A stretch of 64,000 nt of DNA from Rhodoferax_B ferrireducens_A (GCF_031458075.1 NZ_JAVDXT010000001.1:186001-250000); one strand, 5' to 3'. Positions 1-9,364 are shown, counted from the stretch's first letter. Program-made: numbers and translations. Notes: a model not told the origin generated them from the sequence alone.

Positions 1-572
1 TAGATCTCGACGCGTTCCTTGACATCGGGCAGGGCCAGGATGTCGTCAATACCGTGGTTGCGGCAGTACTGGATCAAATCCATCATCAGCGCGTAGTTGC
101 TGATGCGGAATTCGCGGAAGCGGCCCAGGCCGGTGCGCGCATCCATCAGGTAGTTCAGCAGCACCCAGCCCGTGGGTTCCATGATTTCGTCGCGCACATA
201 CTGGGCCGAATCGGCCTTGTCCACCGCGTCCATCATGTCGACGGTGATGTTCGGAAAGGCCTTGGCCCCGCCGTAGTAGTCGTACACCACGCGTGCAGCC
301 GATGGCGCCTTGGCATCGATCACGTGGTTCTTCAGCCCGCTCTGGTTGCGGATGGTCTCCGACAGATGGTGGTCGAACGCCAGATGCGCGCCCGCCACAT
401 AGGGTAGGTTGGTGGTGATGTCGCGCTCGGTGATCGCCACTTTGCCATCCTGCATGTCCTTGGGGTGGACGAACTTGATCTCATCAATCATGTCCAGCTC
501 ATTGAGCAGCACTGCGCATACCAGGCCGTCGAAATCACTGCGGGTGACCAAGCGAAATTTTTCTGTGCCCAT
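1..572 (-). CDS. DHH-family phosphoesterase (exopolyphosphatase-like), C-terminus beyond left edge
   Basis: Reading leftwards from an ATG at 570-572 gives an open frame of about 190 codons that runs off the window, so the C-terminal part is missing. The protein shows SDFDG at residues 12-16 and FDHH at 66-69. These are the metal-binding aspartate motif and the name-giving DHH motif of the DHH superfamily (RecJ, PPX1-type exopolyphosphatases, oligoribonucleases). Related betaproteobacterial proteins are commonly labelled exopolyphosphatase, but the substrate cannot be told from this fragment. It would be a cytosolic Mn/Mg-dependent phosphodiester or phosphoanhydride hydrolase. It points the same way as the downstream-lying lldD gene, with an 80-bp gap. 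The family is clear; the function is inferred. Confidence 0.8.
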   Translation of the reverse strand, partial: MGTEKFRLVTRSDFDGLVCAVLLNELDMIDEIKFVHPKDMQDGKVAITERDITTNLPYVAGAHLAFDHHLSETIRNQSGLKNHVIDAKAPSAARVVYDYYGGAKAFPNITVDMMDAVDKADSAQYVRDEIMEPTGWVLLNYLMDARTGLGRFREFRISNYALMMDLIQYCRNHGIDDILALPDVKERVEI

Positions 573-652
573 GGCGTCAATCCTTGTTGAGAGTGGCATA
601 ACCGTTACACGCTGTATTTTGATTATGCCGCCAAGGCTGCGGGCCGCGCGGC

Positions 653-1801
653 TTAAAAGCTGCCGGGCAACAGAATGCTTTTGTCCACGGTGCCGATTTG
701 GGTGTGGCCGCAAAACGCCATGGTCACGTCGAGTTCCTTGTGCAGGATTTCCAGGCATTTGGTGACACCGGCCTCGCCCATGGCACCCAAGCCATACAGA
801 AAGCTGCGTCCGATCATGGTGCCGCGCGCCCCCAGGGCCCAGGCCTTCAGCACGTCCTGGCCAGAGCGGATGCCGCTGTCCATCCAGACTTCGATGCGGG
901 AGCCTACTGCGTCGACGATGGCGGGCAAGGCTTCGATGGCGCTGGGGGCGCCGTCCAGCTGGCGCCCGCCGTGGTTGGACACCACCATGGCGTCGGCGCC
1001 ACTGTTGGCTGCCAGTTGGGCATCTTCCACGTCCATGATGCCTTTCAGGATCAGCTTGCCGCCCCATCGCTTCTTGATCCATTCCACGTCGTTCCAGTCG
1101 AGTTGGGGGTCAAACTGTTCCTTGGTCCAGGCACTCAGCGAAGACATGTCGCTGACATTCTTGGCGTGGCCCACCAGATTGCCAAAAGTATGGCGGCGCG
1201 TGCCCGCCATGCCCAGGCACCAGCGTGGCTTGGTCATCAGATTCAGGATATTCGCCAGCGTAGGTTTGGGGGGGGCCGTCATGCCGTTCTTCAAATCTTT
1301 ATGCCGTTGGCCCAGCACCTGCAGGTCCAGGGTGAGTACCAGGGCCGAGCAACCGGCTGCTTTGGCACGGTCCATTAGCGCTTCCATGAAGGCGCGGTCA
1401 CGCATCCAGTACAGCTGGAACCAGAATGGAGCCTTGGTATGGGCGGCGATGTCTTCCAGAGAGCAAATGCTCATGGTGGACAGCGTGAATGGGATGCCGA
1501 ACTTCTCGGCAGCGCGTGCTGCCAGGATCTCGCCATCGGCATGCTGCATGCCGGTGAGGCCGGTGGGGGCGATCGCCACCGGCATGGCGGCGTCCTGCCC
1601 CACCATCTTCACCCGGGTGCTGCGGTTGGCCATGTTGACCGCCACGCGCTGGCGCAGCTTGATCTTCTGGAAATCGGCCGAGTTGGCGCGGTAGGTGCCC
1701 TCGGTCCACGAGCCGGAGTCGGCATAGTCGTAGAACATGCGGGGCACGCGTTTTTGCGCAAGCACGCGCAGATCTTCGATATTGGTAATGACGTTGGACA
1801 A
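653..1801 (-). CDS. lldD: FMN-dependent alpha-hydroxy-acid (L-lactate) dehydrogenase
   Basis: A 382-aa protein of the FMN-dependent 2-hydroxy-acid dehydrogenase family (L-lactate dehydrogenase, glycolate oxidase, mandelate dehydrogenase), full length for the family. These enzymes oxidise an L-2-hydroxy acid to the 2-oxo acid and pass electrons to the quinone pool. Visible marks are the N-terminal FYDYADSG (residues 23-30), the lysine in LILKG near 253, and the catalytic segment SNHGGRQLDG with the base His277 and substrate-binding Arg280, followed by the phosphate-binding GARGTMIGR. The minus-strand start is preceded by an AGGAG-like Shine-Dalgarno. Lactate is the most likely substrate because the length and sequence style fit LldD, but glycolate or mandelate cannot be excluded. 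No lactate permease or LldR regulator lies next to it. Confidence 0.85.
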   Translation of the reverse strand: MSNVITNIEDLRVLAQKRVPRMFYDYADSGSWTEGTYRANSADFQKIKLRQRVAVNMANRSTRVKMVGQDAAMPVAIAPTGLTGMQHADGEILAARAAEKFGIPFTLSTMSICSLEDIAAHTKAPFWFQLYWMRDRAFMEALMDRAKAAGCSALVLTLDLQVLGQRHKDLKNGMTAPPKPTLANILNLMTKPRWCLGMAGTRRHTFGNLVGHAKNVSDMSSLSAWTKEQFDPQLDWNDVEWIKKRWGGKLILKGIMDVEDAQLAANSGADAMVVSNHGGRQLDGAPSAIEALPAIVDAVGSRIEVWMDSGIRSGQDVLKAWALGARGTMIGRSFLYGLGAMGEAGVTKCLEILHKELDVTMAFCGHTQIGTVDKSILLPGSF

Positions 1802-1916
1802 GTGGTTCTCCTGAATGCCCTGGATGCTAGCGGGCTTGGCCAGGGTGCGGACTGAAGAAATTTTGGGGCAGGCCGCATTTTTCTCACGCAGCTTTACGAG
1901 GCCTGAGAATCCGTTG

Positions 1917-1922
1917 TAGAAT
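1917..1922 (+). promoter_or_regulatory. -10 box of first tRNA-Arg promoter (candidate)
   Basis: TAGAAT lies 10 bases before the mature 5' end of the first tRNA-Arg. The same TAGAAT occurs at the matching place (2094-2099) before the second copy. No convincing -35 hexamer was found. Confidence 0.5.
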
Positions 1923-1932
1923 TAAAAGCTTA

Positions 1933-2009
1933 GCGGCTGTAGCTCAGTTGGATAGAGTACTTGGCTACGAACCAAGGGGTCGTGGGTTCAATTCCTGCCA
2001 GCCGCACCA
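1933..2009 (+). tRNA. tRNA-Arg (anticodon ACG), copy 1
   Basis: A 77-nt tRNA with encoded CCA. The acceptor stem is GCGGCTG/CAGCCGC, the D-arm has GCTC-AGTTGGATA-GAGT, and the anticodon stem CTTGG/CCAAG closes the loop CTACGAA, giving anticodon ACG (read as ICG for CGU/CGC/CGA). The T-arm contains GGTTCAATTCC. It is identical in sequence to the second copy at 2110-2186. Confidence 0.97.
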
Positions 2010-2014
2010 TATGT

Positions 2015-2048
2015 AAAAACCCGCAATCGCAAGATTGCGGGTTTTTTT
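2015..2048 (+). terminator. Rho-independent terminator of tRNA-Arg copy 1
   Basis: An inverted repeat with arms ACCCGCAATC and GATTGCGGGT and a GCAA tetraloop, followed by an unbroken run of T. It starts five bases after the tRNA 3' end, so the tRNA is probably a single-gene transcript. Confidence 0.9.
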
Positions 2049-2093
2049 ACGCGTATTTTCTGTCCATTTGGATAAATAGGCTCGAAACCATTG

Positions 2094-2099
2094 TAGAAT
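2094..2099 (+). promoter_or_regulatory. -10 box of second tRNA-Arg promoter (candidate)
   Basis: TAGAAT, 10 bases before the second tRNA-Arg, in the same sequence context (TTGTAGAAT) as the first copy. The promoter was therefore duplicated with the tRNA. Confidence 0.5.
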
Positions 2100-2109
2100 G
2101 CAAGGCTGC

Positions 2110-2186
2110 GCGGCTGTAGCTCAGTTGGATAGAGTACTTGGCTACGAACCAAGGGGTCGTGGGTTCAATTCCTGCCAGCCGCACCA
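2110..2186 (+). tRNA. tRNA-Arg (anticodon ACG), copy 2
   Basis: Same 77-nt sequence as the copy at 1933-2009, with encoded CCA and anticodon ACG. The two genes are 177 bp apart start to start. The second copy is followed by a related but altered hairpin and then greB. Confidence 0.97.
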
Positions 2187-2192
2187 AAATGT

Positions 2193-2225
2193 AAAAGCCC
2201 GCAATCGTAAGATTGCGGGCTTTCT
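2193..2225 (+). terminator. Terminator or attenuator between tRNA-Arg copy 2 and greB
   Basis: Hairpin with arms GCCCGCAATC and GATTGCGGGC around a GTAA loop. Compared with the terminator of copy 1, one A-T pair has become G-C with both sides changed. The T run is short and broken (TTTCTACTTT), so it may let some RNA polymerase pass into greB, whose ATG is 27 bases further on. Confidence 0.75.
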
Positions 2226-2251
2226 ACTTTGGGTTTTCAAATAGGCGTTCC

Positions 2252-2814
2252 ATGAGCAAAGCCTTCACCCGCGAAACCGATGCGGACAACGACGATGCAG
2301 ACGACCTGCCATCGGCGCCCTTGCCCGCAGGCAGCAAAAACTACATCACCCCCCAAGGCTACGCCCGCTTGCGCGCGGAATTTGCCGAGCTGCTGGAAAC
2401 CGAGCGTCCCAAGATCGTGGACGTGGTGTACTGGGCGGCCAGCAACGGGGACCGGTCCGAAAACGGTGACTACCTGTACGGCAAAAAGCGCCTGCGGGAG
2501 ATCGACCGGCGGATCCGCTTTCTCACCAAGCGGCTGGAGATTGCCGAGGTGGTGGACCCCAGCGTGCACTACGGCAACGACCAGATATTCTTCGGCGCCA
2601 CGGTGGCCTACGAAGATGCTGCGGGCGAAGAGCGCACCGTCACCATTTTCGGTATTGACGAGGCGAATACGGCCCAGGGGCAGGTGAGCTGGGTGTCGCC
2701 CATCGCCCGCGCTTTGCTCAAGGCACGGGTGGGCGATGTGGTGCGGCTACAGTCTCCGGTGGGGCCGCAAGATATCGAAGTGCTGCGGGTCGACTACCCA
2801 GCCCCTGGCGCGGC

Positions 2815-2818
<4 letters not shown>
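2252..2818 (+). CDS. greB: Transcription elongation factor GreB
   Basis: A 188-aa Gre factor. It enters the RNA polymerase secondary channel and stimulates cleavage of backtracked transcripts. The N-terminal coiled coil contains ASNGDRSENGDYLYGKKRLR, which matches GreB (acidic tip residues in a D..EN..Y pattern); the C-terminal half is the FKBP-like domain. I placed the start at MSKAFTRE, because the frame upstream runs back into the tRNA terminator. An acidic stretch (about residues 7-15) is unusual for E. coli GreB but common in betaproteobacterial ones. The stop TAA overlaps the convergent stop codon of spoT by three bases. It may be partly cotranscribed with the tRNA-Arg just upstream. 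Confidence 0.93.
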
Positions 2819-5088
<2,270 letters not shown>

Positions 5089-5130
5089 GGCTTGAATATA
5101 GCGTGGCTGCCGCATCCATCAGGCGCGCAA

Positions 5131-5162
5131 TAAAAAAGGCACCGCAATGCGGTGCCTTTTAG
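5131..5162 (-). terminator. Terminator between rpoZ and spoT
   Basis: A near-perfect palindrome AAAAGGCACCGC-AAT-GCGGTGCCTTTT. On the minus strand it is followed by TTTTTTATT, a good rho-independent terminator for gmk-rpoZ. It lies only about 45 bases upstream of the spoT start, so it could attenuate spoT. Confidence 0.85.
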
Positions 5163-5183
5163 GAGGTGTACCAGTCTGGTCGA

Positions 5184-5387
5184 TCAGTTGGGTACTTTTT
5201 TCAGCATTTCCAGGCCCACTTTGCCGGCGGCGATTTCGCGCAGGGCGGTGACTACGGGCTTGTTCTTGCTTTCGATCTTCGGGGCGTGGCCTTGGCTCAG
5301 CATGCGGGCCCGGTAAGTGGCCGCCAGCACCAGCTGGAAGCGGTTAGGGATTTGCACCAGGCAATCTTCGACGGTAATACGGGCCAT
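5184..5387 (-). CDS. rpoZ: RNA polymerase omega subunit
   Basis: A 67-aa omega subunit beginning MARITVEDCL, the standard omega N-terminus, with NRFQLVLAATYRARML and the C-terminal TALREIAAGKVG. Omega helps fold and assemble beta-prime, and with it forms ppGpp site 1 on RNA polymerase. An upstream in-frame ATG would add eight residues (MLSFLEKF), but the family start is clear. It lies 16 bases downstream of gmk and upstream of spoT, so omega, guanylate kinase and the ppGpp enzyme are encoded together. Confidence 0.96.
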   Translation of the reverse strand: MARITVEDCLVQIPNRFQLVLAATYRARMLSQGHAPKIESKNKPVVTALREIAAGKVGLEMLKKVPN

Positions 5388-5403
5388 GAATTTCTCCAGA
5401 AAA

Positions 5404-6024
5404 CTAAGCAATGTTCAGGGATTTGAAGGTGTCGGCTCGGGCACGGCGCTGTGCCGCAAATTTGAGCCGCTGGGCATGAACAATGGTTTTCATGTCGAAA
5501 ACTGCCCGGTCAAATAGCTCGTTGATTATAACGAAGTCGAATTTATGGGCTTGCGCCATCTCAATCGCGGCATTGGCGAGGCGCAATTCGATCACGTCGG
5601 GGGCATCTTCGCCTCGGCGTTCGAGCCGTGAGCGCAGCTCTTCCCAGCTCGGTGGCAGGATGAAGATCAGCACCGCGTTGGCAAAAATCTGCTTGATCTG
5701 GATTGCGCCCTGGAAGTCGATTTCCAGAATCACGTCGGCGCCCTGGGCCATGCGTTCTTCAATCGCCTTCTTGGAGGTGCCGTAGCGGTTGCCGTGGACT
5801 TCGGCCCACTCGACAAAGGCGTCGGCCGCCACCATGGCGTCGAACTCGGATTGCGAAGCGAAGAAGTATTCGCGCCCGTGTTTTTCCTGTCCGCGCGGAT
5901 CGCGGGTGGTGTGCGACACCGAGGGCTGCACCTTGGCATCCAGTTCCATCAAGGCCTTGACCAGGCTGGACTTCCCGGCACCGCTGGGGGCTGCCACCAC
6001 AATCAAATTTCCAGGGTAGTCCAT
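5404..6024 (-). CDS. gmk: Guanylate kinase
   Basis: A 206-aa P-loop kinase that phosphorylates GMP to GDP with ATP, upstream of GTP and ppGpp. The Walker A is APSGAGKSSL at about 12-21. The GMP-binding part shows SHTTRDPRGQEKHGREYFF, and LERRGEDAPDVIELRL belongs to the lid/arginine region. The length matches bacterial Gmk. First gene of gmk-rpoZ-(terminator)-spoT. A TATAGAAT-like sequence on the minus strand about 45 bases upstream of the ATG (near 6063-6075) may be its -10 element. Confidence 0.96.
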   Translation of the reverse strand: MDYPGNLIVVAAPSGAGKSSLVKALMELDAKVQPSVSHTTRDPRGQEKHGREYFFASQSEFDAMVAADAFVEWAEVHGNRYGTSKKAIEERMAQGADVILEIDFQGAIQIKQIFANAVLIFILPPSWEELRSRLERRGEDAPDVIELRLANAAIEMAQAHKFDFVIINELFDRAVFDMKTIVHAQRLKFAAQRRARADTFKSLNIA

Positions 6025-6141
6025 GGTGTGTTCGCGCCTTGTGGGCTATCAAAAAAATGGCACATTCTATATTTGACCGTACGGCGGCGGTCTTGTTACG
6101 GTATGCGGAGGGCGGTTCTTGCAATCGCTGACAATACGGCT

Positions 6142-6546
6142 ATGAACTGGCTTAACGATGTGAAATGGGACGCCCAAGGGCTGGTCCCGGTGATTGCCCA
6201 AGAGGCAAGCAGCGGCGACGTGTTGATGTTTGCCTGGATGAACCGCGAGGCGCTGGAGCAAACCGCAGCCTTGGGGCGTGCGGTGTACTTCAGCCGCTCG
6301 CGCAACCGCCTGTGGTTCAAGGGCGAAGAATCCGGCCATGTGCAAACCGTGCATGAAATCCGGCTGGATTGCGACAACGACGTGGTCTTGCTCAAGGTTA
6401 CCCAGCTCGGCCATACGCCCGGGATTGCCTGCCACACTGGCCGCCATAGCTGCTTTTTCAGCGTCCTGAAGACGGATGCCGCGGGCGCGGTGGCCTGGGA
6501 AGCGACCGATCCGGTCTTGAAAGACCCTGAATCCATCTATAAATAA
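6142..6546 (+). CDS. hisI: Phosphoribosyl-AMP cyclohydrolase
   Basis: A 134-aa enzyme of histidine biosynthesis that opens the adenine ring of phosphoribosyl-AMP. The start MNWLNDVKWD was chosen because the family begins there; the longer open frame upstream runs antisense through gmk. Signature segments are VLMFAWMNREAL, the SRNRLWFKGEESGH block and the zinc-binding CHTGRHSCFF near residues 93-102. HisI and HisE are separate proteins here, not fused as in E. coli. hisE follows after five bases. This is probably the distal end of the his operon, displaced here or with the rest elsewhere. Confidence 0.96.
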   Translation: MNWLNDVKWDAQGLVPVIAQEASSGDVLMFAWMNREALEQTAALGRAVYFSRSRNRLWFKGEESGHVQTVHEIRLDCDNDVVLLKVTQLGHTPGIACHTGRHSCFFSVLKTDAAGAVAWEATDPVLKDPESIYK

Positions 6547-6551
6547 CGGCT

Positions 6552-6932
6552 ATGACTTCCAACGACTCACTTGCCAAACTGGCTGCCACGATTGAAAGCC
6601 GCAAGGCGGCCAATGGCGGCGATCCGGCTTCCAGCTACGTGGCGCGCCTGCTGCACAAGGGGCCGGACGCGTTTCTCAAGAAGATCGGCGAAGAAGCCGC
6701 CGAAGCCATCATGGCCGCCAAGGATGCCGAATACGGCGGCAATACCGATGTGCTGAAGGCCAAATTGGTCGGCGAAGTGGCCGACCTATGGTTCCATTCC
6801 CTGGTGGCTCTGGCCCATTTCGACCTGGGCCCGGCCGACGTGATCGCCGAGCTGGAGCGCCGTGAAGGCACCAGCGGCATCGAAGAAAAAGCCCTGCGCA
6901 AAGTACTGGCGCGGGAATCGGAGGCGCCATGA
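6552..6932 (+). CDS. hisE: Phosphoribosyl-ATP pyrophosphatase
   Basis: A 126-aa all-alpha MazG-like pyrophosphatase converting phosphoribosyl-ATP to phosphoribosyl-AMP, the step before HisI. The metal-binding pattern is visible as KKIGEEAAEAIMAAK and the later LVGEVADLWFHSLV. Its last codons overlap the start of the next gene by four bases (ATGA), so translation is probably coupled to the small membrane protein. Confidence 0.95.
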   Translation: MTSNDSLAKLAATIESRKAANGGDPASSYVARLLHKGPDAFLKKIGEEAAEAIMAAKDAEYGGNTDVLKAKLVGEVADLWFHSLVALAHFDLGPADVIAELERREGTSGIEEKALRKVLARESEAP

Positions 6933-7324
6933 GCGACATCATTGACGTGCAAGCCATTGACAGCGAAAAAGCCCAGGCGCTGAAAACCGTGGGTTGGGTC
7001 AGCTACCTGCTGCATCTGGTGGTGGCGGTGGGGGCGGTGATTCCGGGCGCCCAGCCCGGCGCCGTGCTGCTGATCGTGGCCCTGGTGATCGACCTGGTGA
7101 AAAAGAGCGAGGCCGAAGGCACCTGGCAGGCGAGCCATTTTTCCTGGCGCATCCGTTCCGTGGTCTGGGCTGGCATTCTGTATGTGCTGACCGCACCGCT
7201 GTGGTTTCTATTCATCCTGCCGGGCTGGATTGCCTGGGGCCTGATTTCGCTGTGGTTCTTGTACCGTATCGTGCGTGGCATGGTCGCCATGAACGCCAGC
7301 CAGGCCGTAGAAAGCGCCGTATGA
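6929..7324 (+). CDS. Small membrane protein, DUF4870-like
   Basis: A 131-aa protein with a short acidic N-terminus (MSDIIDVQAIDSEKAQ) and three or four hydrophobic segments: about residues 24-36, 41-55, 82-98 and 100-115. It resembles the DUF4870/Tic20-like family of unknown function. It overlaps hisE by four bases at its start and the HIT gene by four bases at its end, so it belongs to the hisIE operon. A role in histidine synthesis is not implied by its sequence; operon position is the only clue. Confidence 0.75.
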   Translation: MSDIIDVQAIDSEKAQALKTVGWVSYLLHLVVAVGAVIPGAQPGAVLLIVALVIDLVKKSEAEGTWQASHFSWRIRSVVWAGILYVLTAPLWFLFILPGWIAWGLISLWFLYRIVRGMVAMNASQAVESAV

Positions 7325-7683
7325 CTCTCCACGATCCCAACTGCCTGTTCTGCAAGATCATTGCCGGCCAGATTCCGTCCAAAAAAGTCTACGAAGACGA
7401 AGAACTTTTCGCCTTCCACGACATCCATCCTTGGGCGCCGGTGCATTTCCTGATGGTGCCTAAACAGCATATTCCGTCCATGGCGCAGCTGCAGCCCGAG
7501 CATGCGGGCCTGGTGGGGCGCATGATGGTGCTGGCGCCGCAATTGGCGGCACAGGAAGGCTGCCGGCCTTACCCGCAGGGTGGCTTTAGGGTGATGGTCA
7601 ATACCGGGGATGATGGGGGCCAGGAAGTGCACCATCTGCACCTCCACGTGATTGGCGGGCCCCGTCCTTGGCTCAAGGGCTAA
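7321..7683 (+). CDS. hinT: HIT-family purine nucleoside phosphoramidase
   Basis: A 120-aa HIT-fold hydrolase. The N-terminal CLFCKIIAGQIPSKKVYEDE is typical of HinT/PKCI proteins, and the catalytic triad motif HHLHLHVIGG is near the C-terminus. Such enzymes hydrolyse AMP-lysine and other adenosine phosphoramidates. The ATG overlaps the stop of the preceding gene (ATGA). HIT genes after hisE are common in Betaproteobacteria. The physiological substrate is unknown. Confidence 0.9.
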   Translation: MTLHDPNCLFCKIIAGQIPSKKVYEDEELFAFHDIHPWAPVHFLMVPKQHIPSMAQLQPEHAGLVGRMMVLAPQLAAQEGCRPYPQGGFRVMVNTGDDGGQEVHHLHLHVIGGPRPWLKG

Positions 7684-7724
7684 GGCCTTCCAGGTGGCGG
7701 CCTGGTATTGTCATGACCGCCGAC

Positions 7725-7730
7725 TAAAAT
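7725..7730 (+). promoter_or_regulatory. Possible -10 box upstream of tatA
   Basis: TAAAAT lies 27 bases before the tatA ATG, in the gap after the HIT gene. No clear -35 was found; tatABC may equally be read from the his operon promoter. A good AGGAG Shine-Dalgarno stands at about 7746. Confidence 0.35.
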
Positions 7731-7756
7731 CAAACATACATTGTTAGGAGTATTCC

Positions 7757-7990
7757 ATGGGTTCTTTCTCTATTTGGCATTGGTTGATCGTGTTGTTGAT
7801 CGTGGTGATGGTCTTCGGTACCAAGAAACTGAAGAACATGGGTAGCGACCTGGGTGGCGCGGTGAAAGGCTTCAAGGACGGCATGAAAGACGGCGCGGCC
7901 GATGCCGACAAGCCTGCAGACCAGGTTAGCCATGCCGCTGGTGCAGCCCAAAAAGGCACCATCGACGTGGAAGCCAAGACCAAGTCCTGA
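7757..7990 (+). CDS. tatA: Twin-arginine translocase subunit TatA
   Basis: A 77-aa TatA with the membrane helix SIWHWLIVLLIVVMVF at residues 4-19, the hinge FGTKKLKNMGSDLG and an amphipathic helix followed by a charged tail. It forms the protein-conducting part of the Tat system for folded proteins. First gene of tatABC. The Rieske protein PetA in this window is a likely client. Confidence 0.95.
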   Translation: MGSFSIWHWLIVLLIVVMVFGTKKLKNMGSDLGGAVKGFKDGMKDGAADADKPADQVSHAAGAAQKGTIDVEAKTKS

Positions 7991-8005
7991 GCCGGTTGAA
8001 CGCCT

Positions 8006-8467
8006 GTGATTGATCTCGGTATTTCGAAAATGGCGCTGATCGGCGCGGTGGCATTGATCGTCATCGGGCCAGAGAAGCTGCCGCGCGTGGCGCGCACGGT
8101 AGGCACCTTGCTGGGCAAGGCGCAGCGCTATGTCGCCGATGTGAAGGCCGAGGTCAACCGGTCCATGGACCTGGATGAGCTGAAGAAAATGAAGGAAACG
8201 ATGGAGGGTGCGGCGCGCGACGTGCACCAGTCCATCCAGACCAATGCCAGCGATTTCGAGAAGCAGTGGGCCGAAGACGGTTCCACCGCCTTGACCACGC
8301 CCGACGACGCCTACGTGCACTACCCTGAGTACAAGCTGCCCAAGAAGCGTTGGCGCGTCAAGCAAGGGGCTACGCCCCAGTGGTACAAAGCCCGCGCCGG
8401 TGTGCGCACCAAAGCCCTGTCCGGTGCCGCCCGGGTGGCGCGCTATCGGCCCCAAAAAATCAATTGA
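8006..8467 (+). CDS. tatB: Twin-arginine translocase subunit TatB
   Basis: A 153-aa TatB starting at GTG (MIDLGISKMALIGAVALIVI), with the single N-terminal helix and the conserved GPEKLPRVARTVG hinge. The amphipathic helix and a long charged C-terminal part follow, ending in a basic segment rich in R and K. TatB with TatC forms the receptor for twin-arginine signal peptides. It starts 15 bases after the tatA stop. Confidence 0.95.
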   Translation: MIDLGISKMALIGAVALIVIGPEKLPRVARTVGTLLGKAQRYVADVKAEVNRSMDLDELKKMKETMEGAARDVHQSIQTNASDFEKQWAEDGSTALTTPDDAYVHYPEYKLPKKRWRVKQGATPQWYKARAGVRTKALSGAARVARYRPQKIN

Positions 8468-8514
8468 CCCGTGCCCTGTGGGTACGCGTGTCTGTCTGGG
8501 CATGACCCGAACGA

Positions 8515-9318
8515 ATGTCCTCCATGTCCGATTCTCAAAAAAGCCAAGACGACGAGCTAGCCGGTACCGAGCAGCCTTTTGTGCAGCACCTGGTGGAGCT
8601 GCGCGACCGGCTGATGAAGGCGCTGATCGCGGTCGCCGTGGCCGCTGGCGTGCTGGCGCTGTACCCCGGCCCTGCGGCCTTGTACGACCTGCTGGCTTCG
8701 CCCCTGGTAGCCACCCTGCCCAAAGGCAGCAGCTTGATCGCCACCTCGGTGATCTCGCCCTTCCTGGTGCCGCTGCAGGTGATGTTCATGGCGGCCTTCA
8801 TGCTCGCCTTGCCGGTGGTGCTGTGGCAGGTCTGGGCCTTCGTGGCGCCAGGCTTGTACAGCCACGAGAAGAAGCTGGTGCTGCCGCTGGTGGTGTCGAG
8901 CACCTTGCTGTTCTTTATCGGCGTGGCGTTTTGCTACTTTTTCGTGTTTGGCCAGGTGTTCAAGTTCATCCAGAACTTTGCGCCCGAAAGCATCAAGGCC
9001 ACGCCCGACATCGAAGCCTATCTGAGCTTTGTGCTGACCATGTTCCTGGCCTTCGGCCTGGCCTTTGAGGTGCCCATCGTGGTGATCGTGCTGGCCCGCA
9101 TGGGCCTGGTCAGCATCGAGAAGCTGAAGGCCTTCCGCGGCTATTTCGTGGTGCTGGCCTTCATCATCGCGGCCATCGTCACGCCGCCGGATGTGGTGTC
9201 GCAGCTGGCGCTGGCCATTCCCATGTGCCTGCTGTACGAAGTCGGCATCTGGGCGGCCCAGATCTTCATCAAGCACACCCAGGCGCCGGACGACGAAGCC
9301 AAACCCGCAGAATCCTGA
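8515..9318 (+). CDS. tatC: Twin-arginine translocase subunit TatC
   Basis: A 267-aa polytopic protein with the TatC signature QPFVQHLVELRDRLMKAL near the N-terminus, six hydrophobic segments, and the conserved AFVAPGLYSHEKK periplasmic-loop motif. It recognises the twin-arginine signal. There are two possible ATG starts three codons apart (MSSMSDS). The gap of 47 bases after tatB is longer than usual but contains no terminator. A large palindrome follows the stop. Confidence 0.96.
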   Translation: MSSMSDSQKSQDDELAGTEQPFVQHLVELRDRLMKALIAVAVAAGVLALYPGPAALYDLLASPLVATLPKGSSLIATSVISPFLVPLQVMFMAAFMLALPVVLWQVWAFVAPGLYSHEKKLVLPLVVSSTLLFFIGVAFCYFFVFGQVFKFIQNFAPESIKATPDIEAYLSFVLTMFLAFGLAFEVPIVVIVLARMGLVSIEKLKAFRGYFVVLAFIIAAIVTPPDVVSQLALAIPMCLLYEVGIWAAQIFIKHTQAPDDEAKPAES

Positions 9319-9320
9319 TG

Positions 9321-9364
9321 AAATAGGCTGCTAGCGCTTATTGTGTAAGCGCTAGCAGCTATTT
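9321..9364. repeat. AT-rich GCGCTT palindrome between tatC and htrA-like gene
   Basis: An inverted repeat with 19-bp arms (left arm with one extra G) around the loop TTGTG. The core of each arm is GCTAGCGCTTA/TAAGCGCTAGC. It fills the gap between the convergent genes tatC and the HtrA protease and could end transcription from both sides. It is the clearest intergenic copy of a module also seen near 12521, 37933, 50154 and 50620. Confidence 0.85.

Noticed and set aside
675..1694. Long plus-strand open frame antisense to lldD
   Set aside because: Composition effect of a GC-rich gene; the minus-strand protein has all catalytic motifs of a known family.
1933..2186. tRNA pair as an attachment site for an integrated element
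   Set aside because: No integrase, phage gene or partial tRNA copy follows; the next genes are greB and spoT.
7321..7324. A longer HIT-protein start inside the DUF4870-like gene
   Set aside because: The upstream part is a frame-shifted reading of that gene; the family begins at the ATG at 7321.
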